From Modestobacter excelsi (GTDB taxonomy: Bacteria; Actinomycetota; Actinomycetes; Mycobacteriales; Geodermatophilaceae), in the NCBI RefSeq assembly GCF_005930495.1, contig NZ_SJEX01000011.1, positions 1 through 64,000 on the forward strand: DNA of 64,000 nucleotides, in the 5' to 3' direction. Of this stretch, positions 25,261-34,296 are shown piece after piece (position 1 is the first letter of the stretch; each line of letters opens with the position of its first letter). The notes beneath the pieces were generated by a model that made no database searches, had not been told where the DNA came from, and worked only from the letters and a program-made list of their open reading frames with translations. The position numbers and the translations under genes are program-made.

Positions 25261-26391
25261 GTGCGTGTCCTGGTCGCCCCGGACAAGTTCAAGGGCTCGC
25301 TGACCGCGCTCGAGGTCGCGGAGGCCATCGGCCGGGGCCTGGCGGCGGCAGGTGTTGCCGCCAGGCTCCTGCCCCTGGCCGACGGGGGCGACGGCAGCGT
25401 GGACGCCGCTGTGTGCGCCGGCTCGACCGCGCACCCGGTGCGCGTCCGCGGGGCCGACGGTCTGGTCCGGGAGGCCGCCTTCGCATTCGACGGGACGACC
25501 GCCGTCGTCGAGGTGGCCACCACCTGCGGGCTGGCGACGCTGCCCGCCGGCGAGCTCGTCCCGATGTCCGCGTCCTCCCACGGCTTCGGCGAGGCAGTCG
25601 CGGCCGCGGTCACCGCCGGCGCCCGGCGGATCGTGCTGTGCCTGGGCGGCAGCGCCAGCACCGACGGAGGCGCCGGCATGCTGACCGCGCTCGGCGTCCG
25701 TTTCCGCGACGTGCACGGGGACGTCGTGGACCCTGCCTGCGGGCCTCTGACACGGATCGCCGACCTCGACGCCTCCAGGCTGATGCCCCTCGGCGGCGTG
25801 GAACTGGTCGTGGCGACCGACGTCAGCAACCCATTGCTCGGCCCCCTCGGCGCCGCCGCGGTCTTCGGTCCGCAGAAGGGCGCCACACCGGCGCAGGTCG
25901 ACGTCCTGGAGGTCGGTCTGGGCCACCTTGCCGAGCTGCTGGGCAGCAGTCCGCCACCCGGAGGGTCAGCAGCGGATCTGCCGGGGGTCGACGAGCCCGG
26001 CGCCGGGGCGGCCGGCGGCCTCGGGTTCGCCTGCCGGTGGCTCGGCGCCCGGCGGGTGGCCGGAGCCGACTTCTTCCTCGACCTCCTGGACTTCGACGCA
26101 GCCGTCGCCGACTGCGCCGCAATCGTCACCGGCGAAGGCTGCATCGACGGTCAGACACTGGCCGGCAAGCTGCCCGCCGTCGTCGCGTCCCGAGCCGCCC
26201 CGCGCCCGGTGTTCGCCGTCGTCGGCCAGTCTCTGCTCACAGACGACGAACGACACCGACTGGGACTGCGGCAGGTGTTCGCACTCGCAGACCTCTCCGA
26301 CGCCGACCCCAGCCGGGACCCTGCGCTGTCCCGGCGCCTCGCCGAAGAGGTCGGGACACTCCTCGGCCAGCGCCTATGCGCCCGGAAGTGA
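25261..26391 (+). CDS. Glycerate kinase (GlxK/GarK family)
   Basis: 376 residues starting GTG 25261, 15 nt after the dehydrogenase. VLVAPDKFKGSLTALEVAEA, VLCLGGSASTDGGAGMLTAL, GPQKGATPAQVDVLE and GEGCIDGQTLAGKLP are all family signatures. It phosphorylates D-glycerate to 2-phosphoglycerate, feeding glycolysis. With the permease and the dehydrogenase it gives uptake, decarboxylating oxidation and phosphorylation in one locus. The final step is confident, the upstream substrate inferred. The following 204 bp to the next gene hold nothing I recognise. Confidence 0.9.
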   Translation: MRVLVAPDKFKGSLTALEVAEAIGRGLAAAGVAARLLPLADGGDGSVDAAVCAGSTAHPVRVRGADGLVREAAFAFDGTTAVVEVATTCGLATLPAGELVPMSASSHGFGEAVAAAVTAGARRIVLCLGGSASTDGGAGMLTALGVRFRDVHGDVVDPACGPLTRIADLDASRLMPLGGVELVVATDVSNPLLGPLGAAAVFGPQKGATPAQVDVLEVGLGHLAELLGSSPPPGGSAADLPGVDEPGAGAAGGLGFACRWLGARRVAGADFFLDLLDFDAAVADCAAIVTGEGCIDGQTLAGKLPAVVASRAAPRPVFAVVGQSLLTDDERHRLGLRQVFALADLSDADPSRDPALSRRLAEEVGTLLGQRLCARK

Positions 26392-26595
26392 GCCGGGGGG
26401 TCACCGGCAGAGCTGCGGAGTTGCTCCACTGCGTCCTCAGGAGCCGTCTGCCAGCAGCACGAAGTCGGTGGGCACGTGCACTGCGAAGTCCACGTCGATC
26501 CTCAGCAGATGCACAGCCCAGTCGCGCCGCTGCACCAGCCCAGCCACCCGATAGTTGGTGGACAGACCACACCCCGTCAGCCACTGGAGTTCTCT

Positions 26596-27648
26596 GTGCC
26601 CTCGAAGTCCCAGCCCGGCTCAGCCCCGACCTATGAGGGCCGTCCCCTGCCCCGGCCCGAGGAAGAGGTCGTCGATCAGGGCCTCGCCTTCGACCTGGGC
26701 ACCCTGTTCAGCCGCCGGAAGATGATGGGCGTCCTGGGCCTGGGCGCCGCCACCGCGGGGCTGGCTGCTTGCGGAGGCGGATCGAGCAGCGGTTCTGCCA
26801 CGGCGTCCAGCTCTGCTGCGTCGAGCTCCGCGGCGACCGCGGCGTCCGGGGAGATCCCCGATGAGACCGCCGGCCCCTACCCCGGGGACGGCTCCAACGG
26901 CGCCAACGTGCTGACCCAGAGCGGCGTCGTCCGCAGCGACATCCGTTCCAGCTTCGGCACGTCGACCACCACGGCCGAGGGCGTCCCGCTCACCATCGAG
27001 CTGACGGTCCTCGACATGGCCAACGACGACGCACCTTTCGAGGGCGTGGCCGTGTACGTCTGGCACTGCAACCGGGACGGTGAGTACTCGCTGTACTCCC
27101 AGGACATCGTCAACGAGAACTACCTGCGCGGCGTGCAGGTGGCCGACGCCGACGGCAAGGTCACCTTCACCAGCATCTACCCGGCCTGCTACTCCGGCCG
27201 TTGGCCGCACATCCACTTCGAGGTCTACCCCGACGTGGACAGCATCACCGACTCGACGAATACGATCGCCACCTCGCAGATCGCCATGCCCCAGGCCACC
27301 AACGACATCGTCTACGCCGCCACGGGCTACGAGAACTCGGTCAGCAACCTGTCACAGGTCAGCCTGGACAGCGACAACGTCTTCGGGGACGACTCCGGCG
27401 CCACCCAGCTCCCCACCGTGTCCGGCGACGTCGACAGCGGCTACACCGTCGCCCTGACCGTGCGGGTGGACACCACCACCACGCCGACCGGAGGCGGCAC
27501 CGCTCCCGGCGCCGACGGAGCTCCGTCCGGCGCGCCCAGCGGCGCCGCACCATCGGGTGGGGGCCCCGGAGGTACGCCTCCCTCCGGCGCTCCCGGCACG
27601 CCTCCGTCTGGGTCCGCTGGCGGCACTTCGGCCAGCCCGTCGTCCTGA
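26596..27648 (+). CDS. Tat-exported lipoprotein intradiol ring-cleavage dioxygenase-like protein
   Basis: 350 residues from GTG 26596 (GGAG upstream). A twin-arginine motif SRRKMMGVLGLG is followed by the lipobox LAAC and a Ser/Ala-rich linker. The dioxygenase fold begins at DETAGPYPGDG, with GVAVYVWHCNRDGEYSLYSQ and CYSGRWPHIHFEVY carrying the Tyr and His iron ligands of intradiol dioxygenases. The C-terminus is a Gly/Pro/Ser tail. Extracellular relatives of this kind are widespread in actinobacteria, with uncertain aromatic substrates. Folded iron protein export explains the Tat signal. It is followed by a tatA gene. Confidence 0.85.
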   Translation: MPSKSQPGSAPTYEGRPLPRPEEEVVDQGLAFDLGTLFSRRKMMGVLGLGAATAGLAACGGGSSSGSATASSSAASSSAATAASGEIPDETAGPYPGDGSNGANVLTQSGVVRSDIRSSFGTSTTTAEGVPLTIELTVLDMANDDAPFEGVAVYVWHCNRDGEYSLYSQDIVNENYLRGVQVADADGKVTFTSIYPACYSGRWPHIHFEVYPDVDSITDSTNTIATSQIAMPQATNDIVYAATGYENSVSNLSQVSLDSDNVFGDDSGATQLPTVSGDVDSGYTVALTVRVDTTTTPTGGGTAPGADGAPSGAPSGAAPSGGGPGGTPPSGAPGTPPSGSAGGTSASPSS

Positions 27649-27675
27649 CCGTCCCAAGTCAACTCATCGGCGTGG

Positions 27676-27698
27676 CCGGGCGCCTTGCGTGCGCCCGG
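27676..27698 (+). terminator. Hairpin between the dioxygenase-like gene and tatA
   Basis: CCGGGCGC (27676-27683) and GCGCCCGG (27691-27698) pair around a 7-nt loop, 27 nt past the dioxygenase stop and 14 nt before the tatA ATG. It could be a partial terminator or a processing stem between the two genes. Confidence 0.45.
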
Positions 27699-27712
27699 CG
27701 AAAGGACATCAG

Positions 27713-27979
27713 ATGAACCTCGGACCGGCCGAGATCGGCCTCATCGTGCTCGCCATCATGCTGCTGTTCGGGTACAGGAAGCTGCCCGACGCATCCCGCT
27801 CGCTGGGCCGGTCGCTGCGCATCTTCAAGACCGAGGTGAACGAACTGCGCGACGATCAGCCGGTCGCCGCAGTGGGCGGGACGCCGGACACCCACGACCC
27901 CGCCGGCACATCGGTACCGCGCACTGCATCGGCCGGCTCGGAGCCAGCCCTTCCAGCGGTCGGCACACAGGAGACCTGA
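27713..27979 (+). CDS. tatA: TatA-family twin-arginine translocase subunit
   Basis: 88 residues: one N-terminal membrane helix (LGPAEIGLIVLAIMLLFGYR), the short amphipathic segment KLPDASRSLGRSLRIFKTE and an acidic hydrophilic tail. AAAGGA precedes ATG 27713. The TatA hinge is slightly changed (FGYRKLP for the usual FGpkkLP). It is the only Tat component here, directly downstream of a Tat substrate. Possibly a dedicated paralogue of the main TatA. Confidence 0.85.
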   Translation: MNLGPAEIGLIVLAIMLLFGYRKLPDASRSLGRSLRIFKTEVNELRDDQPVAAVGGTPDTHDPAGTSVPRTASAGSEPALPAVGTQET

Positions 27980-28131
27980 GCCGAGACCCAGTCAGACGAC
28001 CGCGCGTACGTACGCCCCCTTGGAGTCGGCTCGGGAGATCAGGTGCTGTCTGTGTCAGCCATTCTCTTGCGGAACGTTCAACCGGCCTGGACCTGGGCGG
28101 GACCCGCGTCGAGATCGACGGCGGTAGCCCC

Positions 28132-28290
28132 TAGCCTCCGACCATGCGTGCTGTGCAGATCACCCGCTTCGGCGGCCCCGAGGTCATGGACGTCGTCGAC
28201 CTGCCCGACCCGGTCCCCGGGGACGGCGAGCAGCTGTTCGACATCTCCTCCTCCGGCGTCAACTTCGCCGGCACCCACCACCGGCTGTAG
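28132..28290 (+). repeat. qor-5' repeat copy E (48-codon reading frame)
   Basis: TAGCCT (28132-28137) is 6 nt before ATG 28144. It reads MRAVQITRFGGPEVM, DVVDLPDPVPGDGEQLF, DISSSGVNFAGTHH and ends RL-stop (TAG 28288-28290). The D of ADTH is G here. The tail CTGTAGTGAGAGGTA resembles copy A's. It lies between the TatA module and the AKR-monooxygenase island. Confidence 0.9.
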
Positions 28291-28391
28291 TGAGAGGTAC
28301 ATCAGGATCAGGAGCGGCCGGGACCTCCGGACCCTGAGCGCGGCGGCCGCGCGGCCGGTCTCGGTGCGCGTGGTGTGCGCACCGAAGGTGT

Positions 28392-29408
28392 TCAGCGCCG
28401 CCGTGCCTGCGTTGCGAGTTCGCGCTCGCCGTAGCTGGTGTCCTCCGGGTTGATCGTGACTCCAGGCGTCGCGATCTCGTCGATCCGGTCGAGCACCTCA
28501 TCGCTGAGCACGACGTCGGCAGCTGGGAGCTGCGACTCGAGCTGCTCCATGGTCCGCGGCCCGACGATCGCGGAGGTCACGCCGGGGTGGCGGAGCACGA
28601 AGCCGATCGCCAGCTCGATCATGCTGATGCCCGCTTCGTCGGCGACGGCCGCGAGCTGCTCGACGACCTCGAGCTTGCGCTGGTTGGCGGGCAGGCTCAT
28701 GTCGAACCGGCCGGCCATGCGCTTGCGCGCCGGCGAGGTGGGCGACGAGTCCTTGGTCCACGACCCGGAGAGCCAGCCCGCGGCGAGCGGGCTGTAGGTC
28801 AGCGTTCCCATGCCGTGCCGCAGCGTGGTCGGCAGCACGTCCTGCTCGATCTCCCGCGTGAGGATCGAGTAGGGCGGCTGCTCGGTGACGAACCGCTGGA
28901 AGCCGCCCTGGCGGGCAGCCTCCTGCGCCTCCACGATCTGGCTCGCGGAGTAGGTCGAGGACCCGATGTACCGCACCTTGCCCTGATGGACGAGGTCGCT
29001 GAGGGCGTCGAGCGTGGCCTCGATGTCGACGTCCGGGTCGGCCCGGTGCATCTGGTAGAGGTCGATGTAGTCGGTCCTCAGCCGGCGGAGGGAGCCCTCG
29101 ACCGCGCGGACGATCCAGCGGCGCGACCCGCCACGGCTGTTCGGGTCGTCAGCCATCGGCATGGAGAACTTGGTGGCGAGCACCACGTCGTCGCGCCGGC
29201 CCTGCAGCGCCTCCCCGACGATCTCCTCTGTCTCCCCGCCGGCGTAGAGGTCGGCCGTGTCGATGAAGTTGATACCTGCGTCCAGCGCCCGGTGGATGAT
29301 CGCGACCGAGGCCTCTTTGTCGTTGTTGCCCCAGGCGCCGAACATCATCGCGCCCAGTGCGAGCGGGCTGACGGACACCCCGGTACGGCCCAGCAGTCGT
29401 CGTTCCAC
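28392..29408 (-). CDS. Aldo-keto reductase
   Basis: 338 residues from GTG 29408, with AGGAG upstream. AKR features: LGAMMFGAWG, the catalytic-Asp/Tyr segment NFIDTADLYAGGETEEIVGE, the ATKFSMPMA Lys, DYIDLYQMHRADPDVDIEAT with the His, and the C-terminal NADPH-binding GVTSAIVGPRTMEQLES. NADPH-dependent aldehyde/ketone reduction is the family role; this is the AKR11/13-like bacterial type. It is the promoter-distal part of a minus-strand island, next to an FAD monooxygenase. The substrate is unknown. Confidence 0.85.
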   Translation of the reverse strand: MERRLLGRTGVSVSPLALGAMMFGAWGNNDKEASVAIIHRALDAGINFIDTADLYAGGETEEIVGEALQGRRDDVVLATKFSMPMADDPNSRGGSRRWIVRAVEGSLRRLRTDYIDLYQMHRADPDVDIEATLDALSDLVHQGKVRYIGSSTYSASQIVEAQEAARQGGFQRFVTEQPPYSILTREIEQDVLPTTLRHGMGTLTYSPLAAGWLSGSWTKDSSPTSPARKRMAGRFDMSLPANQRKLEVVEQLAAVADEAGISMIELAIGFVLRHPGVTSAIVGPRTMEQLESQLPAADVVLSDEVLDRIDEIATPGVTINPEDTSYGERELATQARRR

Positions 29409-29457
29409 GGTCTTCTCCTCTTGGTGAGTCCTGCTCCCCCGACGGCCGTCGGTGAGC

Positions 29458-30549
29458 TCAGCCGGCGAACGACCGGCTGAAGCGCTGTCCTCCGCGAACC
29501 AGCTGTTGCACGTCGTCGAGGCGGACGCGCTCGTACCTCTCCAGCCGCGCCGGGACGCCGTCCGGGGCCGCATCCCACAGCTCTTGAGCGAGGGCCTCCG
29601 CGTCGAGGACGGAGGCGTCGAACCCCTGCCCCGTCATCGGCGTCGGTACGAGCGCGGCATTGCCGACCAGCGCGAGGCGACCGGAGGCGAGCCGCAGCGG
29701 CACGTACTCGGCGATCGGGGTACCGATCACCTCGCGTTCCGCGATGCTGTGCTGGATGGCGTCGCGCCAGGGCCGCGGCCACCGCCGGGCCTCCTTGGTC
29801 AGCTCCGCCAACGTCTCGTCGGGCAGGTCCCGGGCCCGGACCGAGTTCTGCACCACCCCGTCGGCCACGGCACCGGTCCGCTGCAGCAGGTCGTTGCGCC
29901 TCGCGTCGTACCAGGCCCAGCCGATGCGCCCACGGCCAGCGTCGGTCGAGCCGTCCGGCCCGGCCACGGGGATGCCGAAGAGGATGTCCCCGTCGGCGTC
30001 CAGCATGTCCCAGGAGGTAGGGCGTCGGCCGGGGTAGGACAGCGCAGCCTCGTCCACCATCCCGAGCCAGAGGACGTAGCCGGCATAGTCCGCGTCGGGC
30101 CGTTCCGGGGCCACGTGCCGACGAAGCAGGCTTCGATGCCCGTCGGCGCCGAGCAGCAGGTCGCCGTCGAAGCGCCGGCCGTCCTCGGACACCGCCCAGG
30201 CGTGCGTCGCGTCCTGGCCCACGTCACTCACGTGGAGGTCGTGGTGCAGTTCGATCCGGGAGTCCGATTCCGCGGCTTCGCGCAGCGCTTCGCGCACGGC
30301 GGTCCAGGGCGCCGCCATGGCGGACAGCGGCGAGTTGCCGACGAACCGGGTGACCCCGGTGACCCGGGCGAGCAGCGATCCGTCCACGCCGAGCCCGCCA
30401 CCGAGACGCGGGGCAGGGTTCGAACGCTCGAGCACCGTGACCCCGACGTCCGCTCGGGCCAGCGCGAGAGCGCTGACGAGGCCTGCGAGGGAGCCACCGA
30501 CGATCACTGCACGCAGGTGACCGTGGCGGACCACTGTCGTGTCCGACAC
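29458..30549 (-). CDS. FAD-dependent aromatic-type monooxygenase
   Basis: About 363 residues. The FAD motif is RAVIVGGSLAGLVSALAL near the N-terminus, the FAD/NAD site GDLLLGADGHRSLLRRHV with the DG motif, and a C-terminal RLALVGNAALVPTPMTGQG that corresponds to the GD-type FAD-phosphate motif (GN for GD). This is the group A hydroxylase pattern (UbiH/PHBH type). GTG 30549 has a GGGAG 10 nt upstream; GTG 30558 is also possible. It hydroxylates or epoxidises an unknown aromatic or polyketide-like compound using NAD(P)H and O2. Confidence 0.8.
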   Translation of the reverse strand: MSDTTVVRHGHLRAVIVGGSLAGLVSALALARADVGVTVLERSNPAPRLGGGLGVDGSLLARVTGVTRFVGNSPLSAMAAPWTAVREALREAAESDSRIELHHDLHVSDVGQDATHAWAVSEDGRRFDGDLLLGADGHRSLLRRHVAPERPDADYAGYVLWLGMVDEAALSYPGRRPTSWDMLDADGDILFGIPVAGPDGSTDAGRGRIGWAWYDARRNDLLQRTGAVADGVVQNSVRARDLPDETLAELTKEARRWPRPWRDAIQHSIAEREVIGTPIAEYVPLRLASGRLALVGNAALVPTPMTGQGFDASVLDAEALAQELWDAAPDGVPARLERYERVRLDDVQQLVRGGQRFSRSFAG

Positions 30550-30722
30550 AGTGCTCACGCTCCCGGGGACGTGACGGCGTGCGCGCGCGAAGCCGGGCGG
30601 CCGCGTCGGCCTGTCTCGAGCTCCGGCCGGACGGGGGCCGGCTCGTTGAACTCGGAGGTGTGCATGCTGTGCTTCCTCTTCTGGCCAGGGGTTCCGAGGG
30701 CGTTCGGGCAGGCTCACGAAGA

Positions 30723-30753
30723 GGGCCGCACGGGCACGAGACCCGTGCGGCCC
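30723..30753. terminator. Hairpin between AhpD-like and FAD monooxygenase genes
   Basis: Perfect 12-bp arms GGGCCGCACGGG (30723-30734) and CCCGTGCGGCCC (30742-30753) with a 7-nt loop, 87 bp beyond the AhpD-like stop on the minus strand. It separates transcription of the upstream redox genes from the monooxygenase. The remaining bases of 30550-30839 hold no gene. Confidence 0.7.
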
Positions 30754-30839
30754 CTCAGCGGACGGCGCAGACCCGTCACCATCTCCCTGCCGGTCCGGCG
30801 GGCCTGGCGACTCTGCGCCGTCCTGCTTCGCAGCCGCCG

Positions 30840-31166
30840 CTACTCCGTGAAGACCTTCTTCGCGATCCCCATCGCGGCCATCCCGTAGGGCCAGCCGGCG
30901 TAGAAGGTGGTGTGGGTCAGTGCTTCGATGAGCGCTTTCTGGGTCACGCCGTTCTCGACCGCACGACCGAGGTGGAACTCGAGCTGGGGAAGGTGTCCCC
31001 CGGCGGCGAGCAGCACGACGGTGATGAGGCTGCGGTCGCGGGCCGAGAGCTCGGGGCGGTTCCAGACGTCGTCGAACAGCACGTCGTCAGTGAGCTCGGC
31101 GAGCTTCGGGGCGAAGTCCTCGAACAGGTTGCGTCCGCCGCCGACCTGCTTGGGCTGGTCAGTCAT
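30840..31166 (-). CDS. Carboxymuconolactone decarboxylase / AhpD-like protein
   Basis: 108 residues with the CMD core WNRPELSARDRSLITVVLLA and HTTFYAGWPYGMAAMGIAKK. The CxxC of true AhpD is absent (no Cys at all), so it is of the CMD type rather than a peroxiredoxin partner. GAGGATT precedes ATG 31166. Such small proteins are common in redox islands of this type. Function unknown beyond the fold. Confidence 0.8.
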   Translation of the reverse strand: MTDQPKQVGGGRNLFEDFAPKLAELTDDVLFDDVWNRPELSARDRSLITVVLLAAGGHLPQLEFHLGRAVENGVTQKALIEALTHTTFYAGWPYGMAAMGIAKKVFTE

Positions 31167-31289
31167 GAGAATCCTCTTTCATCAGGTGGGGTTGAGTCGT
31201 GGGTCGGTCTGGGAGATGCGAGGCCGTCCGGGAGGGCGGACCCCGCTGATCGCCGGAGCAGCTGTTCACAGCGCTGCTCCAGCCGGAGG

Positions 31290-32132
31290 TCAGTCGGCGT
31301 CTGTGGACGAGGCGAGCTGCTCCTGCGCCTCGAGCGCGGCGAGGCGATCCTGCAGGGCCTGGTGGGTAGCCCCGTAGGCGTCCGAACCGAGCAGCAGTCG
31401 CAACGGCGCGGGCTCGGCCTCGACGGAGTCGATCATCGCGGCGACCATCTTGCTCGTGTCGCCGAGCGCCTCGACGCCGATCAGTCCACGGAACGCGTGA
31501 GCAGGGTTGCCCTCGTAGGCGGGGAGCTCATCGGCGATCTGCATGCTGCCGCCGAGGAACTCCGTGCGCGCTCCACCGGGCTCGACGATCGTCACACCGA
31601 TGCCGAACGGCGCGACCTCCTGCGACACCGACTCCGCGAACCCTTCGATGCCCCACTTCGTGGCGTGGTACATCGACGAGCCGGGGAAGGTGACCTGCCC
31701 GCCATAGGTGGAGATCTGGATGATCCGTCCCCCGCCCTGTGCACGGAGATGGGGCAGCGCAGCGCGGATCGTCTGGATCGAACCGAACAGGTTGGTGTCG
31801 ATGATGTGCTTGATCTGGTCGTCCGAGAGCTCTTCCGCGGCGCCGAACAGCCCGCAGCCGGCGTTGCTGACGAGGACGTCGATGCGGTCGGTGCCCTCGA
31901 AGGCGCGGTCGACGGTCGCGCGCACGGCGTCGCCGTCGGTGACGTCGAGCAGCTCGACGCGGAAAGCGTCGCCGTACTGCTTCTGCAGGTCCGCGACGGC
32001 TTCCGGCTTGCGAACGGTGCCGACGACGCGGTCACCGCGTCCGAGCAGCTGCTCCGCGAGCTCCCTTCCGAAGCCGCTGGACACCCCGGTGATGAGCCAG
32101 GTGCGCTGCGCGGTAGTGGAATTCGTGGTCAT
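31290..32132 (-). CDS. Short-chain dehydrogenase/reductase
   Basis: 280 residues. TWLITGVSSGFGRELAEQLL (cofactor motif), VSNAGCGLFGAAEELS (NAG), and the active-site pair GGRIIQISTYGGQVTFPGSS with SMYHATKWGIEGFAES (YxxxK). RTEFLGGS follows. NADP-dependent oxidoreductase of unknown substrate, of the SDR type with an extended C-terminus. GGAAGAAG precedes the start at 32132. Confidence 0.85.
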   Translation of the reverse strand: MTTNSTTAQRTWLITGVSSGFGRELAEQLLGRGDRVVGTVRKPEAVADLQKQYGDAFRVELLDVTDGDAVRATVDRAFEGTDRIDVLVSNAGCGLFGAAEELSDDQIKHIIDTNLFGSIQTIRAALPHLRAQGGGRIIQISTYGGQVTFPGSSMYHATKWGIEGFAESVSQEVAPFGIGVTIVEPGGARTEFLGGSMQIADELPAYEGNPAHAFRGLIGVEALGDTSKMVAAMIDSVEAEPAPLRLLLGSDAYGATHQALQDRLAALEAQEQLASSTDAD

Positions 32133-32281
32133 AAACGATCTTCTTCCTGAGTTCGGGGATGGGGCGTCACGCGGAGCTCGTGGCGTCGAATCACGAAGCG
32201 ATGGCGCACGTCGGAGGACGGCACGCGCTCGTAGGCCTCGTTGTGTGGTCGGTGTCCAGCTGCTGCGACCGAGCTGACCTG

Positions 32282-33022
32282 TCAGCGGGTGGTCGGCAGG
32301 GCGACGCCGGTGAGGTCGGCGAGCTGGGAGATCAGCTCGTCCTGGAAGCCCTCGTCCCGGGTCGCCGGGTGGGGTGACTGCTGGCGCATGTGGTGCCAGT
32401 ACCCGCCGGTGACCTTGGTGTCGGGGTCGTCGCCCCCCGCGAGCCAGGCCTGGGTGAGGTGGCCTTCTCGAAGGTCGTCCGACGCACCGGATCCGCCCAT
32501 GCGGGTGGGCACCCAGCCGGGATCCACCGCGTTGCTGTAGACGTCGGGCCAGGTACGGGCGATGAACATCGCGAACGCGGTGACGAACAGCTTCGAGTCC
32601 GAGTACGACTTGGTGGCACGGGTTCCCGACCAGTCCGCGCCGGTCAGATCGGCCCGCCCGCCGCTGTGCATGCCGCTGCTGAGGTACACCAGCCGGTCCG
32701 GGCGCTCGATGAGCGCGGTGAGCAGGTAGGGAGCGACGACGTTCACCGGCAGGATCGCGGCTCCGTTGGCAACGCCGGCGTTGTGGATGATCGCGTCCAT
32801 CCGGCCGATGGCGTTCACCTGCTCGGCGACGCCGCGAACGTCGTCGGTCTGTGCGAGATCCCCGACGACGACGCGGACACCGCGCGCGGTCAGGTCGCTC
32901 AACGCCTCGGCCCGGTGGGGGTTGCGGGCGTGCAGGAGGAGCTCGTGCCCGTCGTCGAGCAGGTCGTGGGCGGTGTTGCGGCCGAGCCCTTCGGTGGAGC
33001 CGGTGATGAAGATGCGAGCCAT
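32282..33022 (-). CDS. Short-chain dehydrogenase/reductase (retinol-dehydrogenase-like)
   Basis: 246 residues. ARIFITGSTEGLGRNTAHDL (cofactor), HNAGVANGAAILPVNVVAPY, RLVYLSSGMHSGG and SYSDSKLFVTAFAMFIAR, where YSDSK is the catalytic YxxxK. DPGWVPTRMGGSGASDDL matches the RDH-like subgroup. AAAGGA precedes ATG 33022, which is used as start. It follows the other SDR gene in the island; the pair may act in sequence but nothing shows it. Confidence 0.85.
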   Translation of the reverse strand: MARIFITGSTEGLGRNTAHDLLDDGHELLLHARNPHRAEALSDLTARGVRVVVGDLAQTDDVRGVAEQVNAIGRMDAIIHNAGVANGAAILPVNVVAPYLLTALIERPDRLVYLSSGMHSGGRADLTGADWSGTRATKSYSDSKLFVTAFAMFIARTWPDVYSNAVDPGWVPTRMGGSGASDDLREGHLTQAWLAGGDDPDTKVTGGYWHHMRQQSPHPATRDEGFQDELISQLADLTGVALPTTR

Positions 33023-33051
33023 GTGATGGTCCTTTCCGATGCCGGGCGGGG

Positions 33052-34272
33052 TTAGTTCTGGTCGGTCAGAGCGCCGCGGCGGGTGCAGACCCAGACGATG
33101 AGCGCGGCGACGATGATCGCCACGGCGGTGATGGTGATGGCGGTCCATCCGCCGGCGGCCCACACCGGTCCAGCGATGGCGGAGCCGATGGCACCGGCGA
33201 GGAAGTTGCTGACGACGATCGCGGTGTTGAGACGGCTGCGGTCCTGGCCGGGCAGGGACAGCAGCCGCGTCTGGTTCAGCACGAGGTTGGACTGCGAGGC
33301 GAGGTCCAGGACGACCACGACGACGAGCAGCGCAATCGTGGACGTCCGGAACAGCCACGACGCCGCGAAGGAGAGGAGGAGGACCCCGAAGGCGATGCCG
33401 GTGGCGGGGACCGACCAACCGCGGTCGTGGAACGTCCCGACGCGTCGGGCACCGAGCGCACCTGCGACGCCTGCGAGACCGAACAACCCGATCTGTCCGA
33501 CCGAGAAGGAGAACGGCGCTGCGGTGAGCAGGTAGGTCAGCGACGTCCAGAACAGCGAGAACACAGCGAACCCGGCGGCCCCGAGGAAGATGGTCGGCGC
33601 GGCGGCACGGTGCCGGGCGACGGTGGTGAACACGGAGCCGAGCAACCGCGTGTACCTGATCGGTTCGCGCTCGGGGAGCTTGGGGATGAGTGCGGAGAGC
33701 ACGAACACCAGGACGATGGCGAGGATCGCGGCGAGCACGTAGACCGCGCGCCAACTGATGAACTGGGCCACCGCACCGCTGAGGGTGCGTGCCAGCAGGG
33801 CGCCGAGCAGGGTGCCGGAGACGATCATGCCCAGCACCTTGCCGCGCTGCCCGGGATCGGCGAGCTCGCTGGCCAACGGTGTGAGGATCTGCGCAGACAC
33901 GGTGGTCAGTCCGACGCCGCCCAGTGCGGCCAGGAGTAGCGAGAAGTTCGGCGCGGCGGCTGCACCGAGCAGGGCGAGGGCGGAGACGCTCAGGATGATC
34001 GGGATGAGGCGCTTGCGGTTGAGGACGTCGCCGAGCGGCACGATGAGGAAGATGCCGAGCGCGTAGCCGATCTGGGTGATGGTGACCAGTGACGCGGCGT
34101 TGGCCGATGAGACGTCCAGCTCGCCGGCGATGGTCTCGATGAGTGGTTGCGCCCAGTAGAGGTTGCCGACGGCAAGGCCGCCGGCGATCGCGAACACGAT
34201 GGTCCGCGTGCGGGTCATGCCACTGATGGCGGAAGTCGTGATGGTCCCCGCTTCGGACTGGGTGGTACTCAC
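33052..34272 (-). CDS. MFS transporter, DHA1 family
   Basis: 406 residues with ~12 hydrophobic segments: NLYWAQPLIETIAGELDVS at the first periplasmic loop, YALGIFLIVPLGDVLNRKRL (motif A), VSAQILTPLASELADPGQRG and WRAVYVLAAILAIVLVFVLS. Drug/sugar-type efflux in the DHA1 branch is likely. It is co-directional with the surrounding redox genes. The start at 34272 is used because its first residues (SGMTRTRTIVFAIAGGLAVG) lead directly into the first helix. Confidence 0.85.
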   Translation of the reverse strand: MSTTQSEAGTITTSAISGMTRTRTIVFAIAGGLAVGNLYWAQPLIETIAGELDVSSANAASLVTITQIGYALGIFLIVPLGDVLNRKRLIPIILSVSALALLGAAAAPNFSLLLAALGGVGLTTVSAQILTPLASELADPGQRGKVLGMIVSGTLLGALLARTLSGAVAQFISWRAVYVLAAILAIVLVFVLSALIPKLPEREPIRYTRLLGSVFTTVARHRAAAPTIFLGAAGFAVFSLFWTSLTYLLTAAPFSFSVGQIGLFGLAGVAGALGARRVGTFHDRGWSVPATGIAFGVLLLSFAASWLFRTSTIALLVVVVVLDLASQSNLVLNQTRLLSLPGQDRSRLNTAIVVSNFLAGAIGSAIAGPVWAAGGWTAITITAVAIIVAALIVWVCTRRGALTDQN

Positions 34273-34296
34273 AGCGGTCCTTTCAGTCAGACGTGG

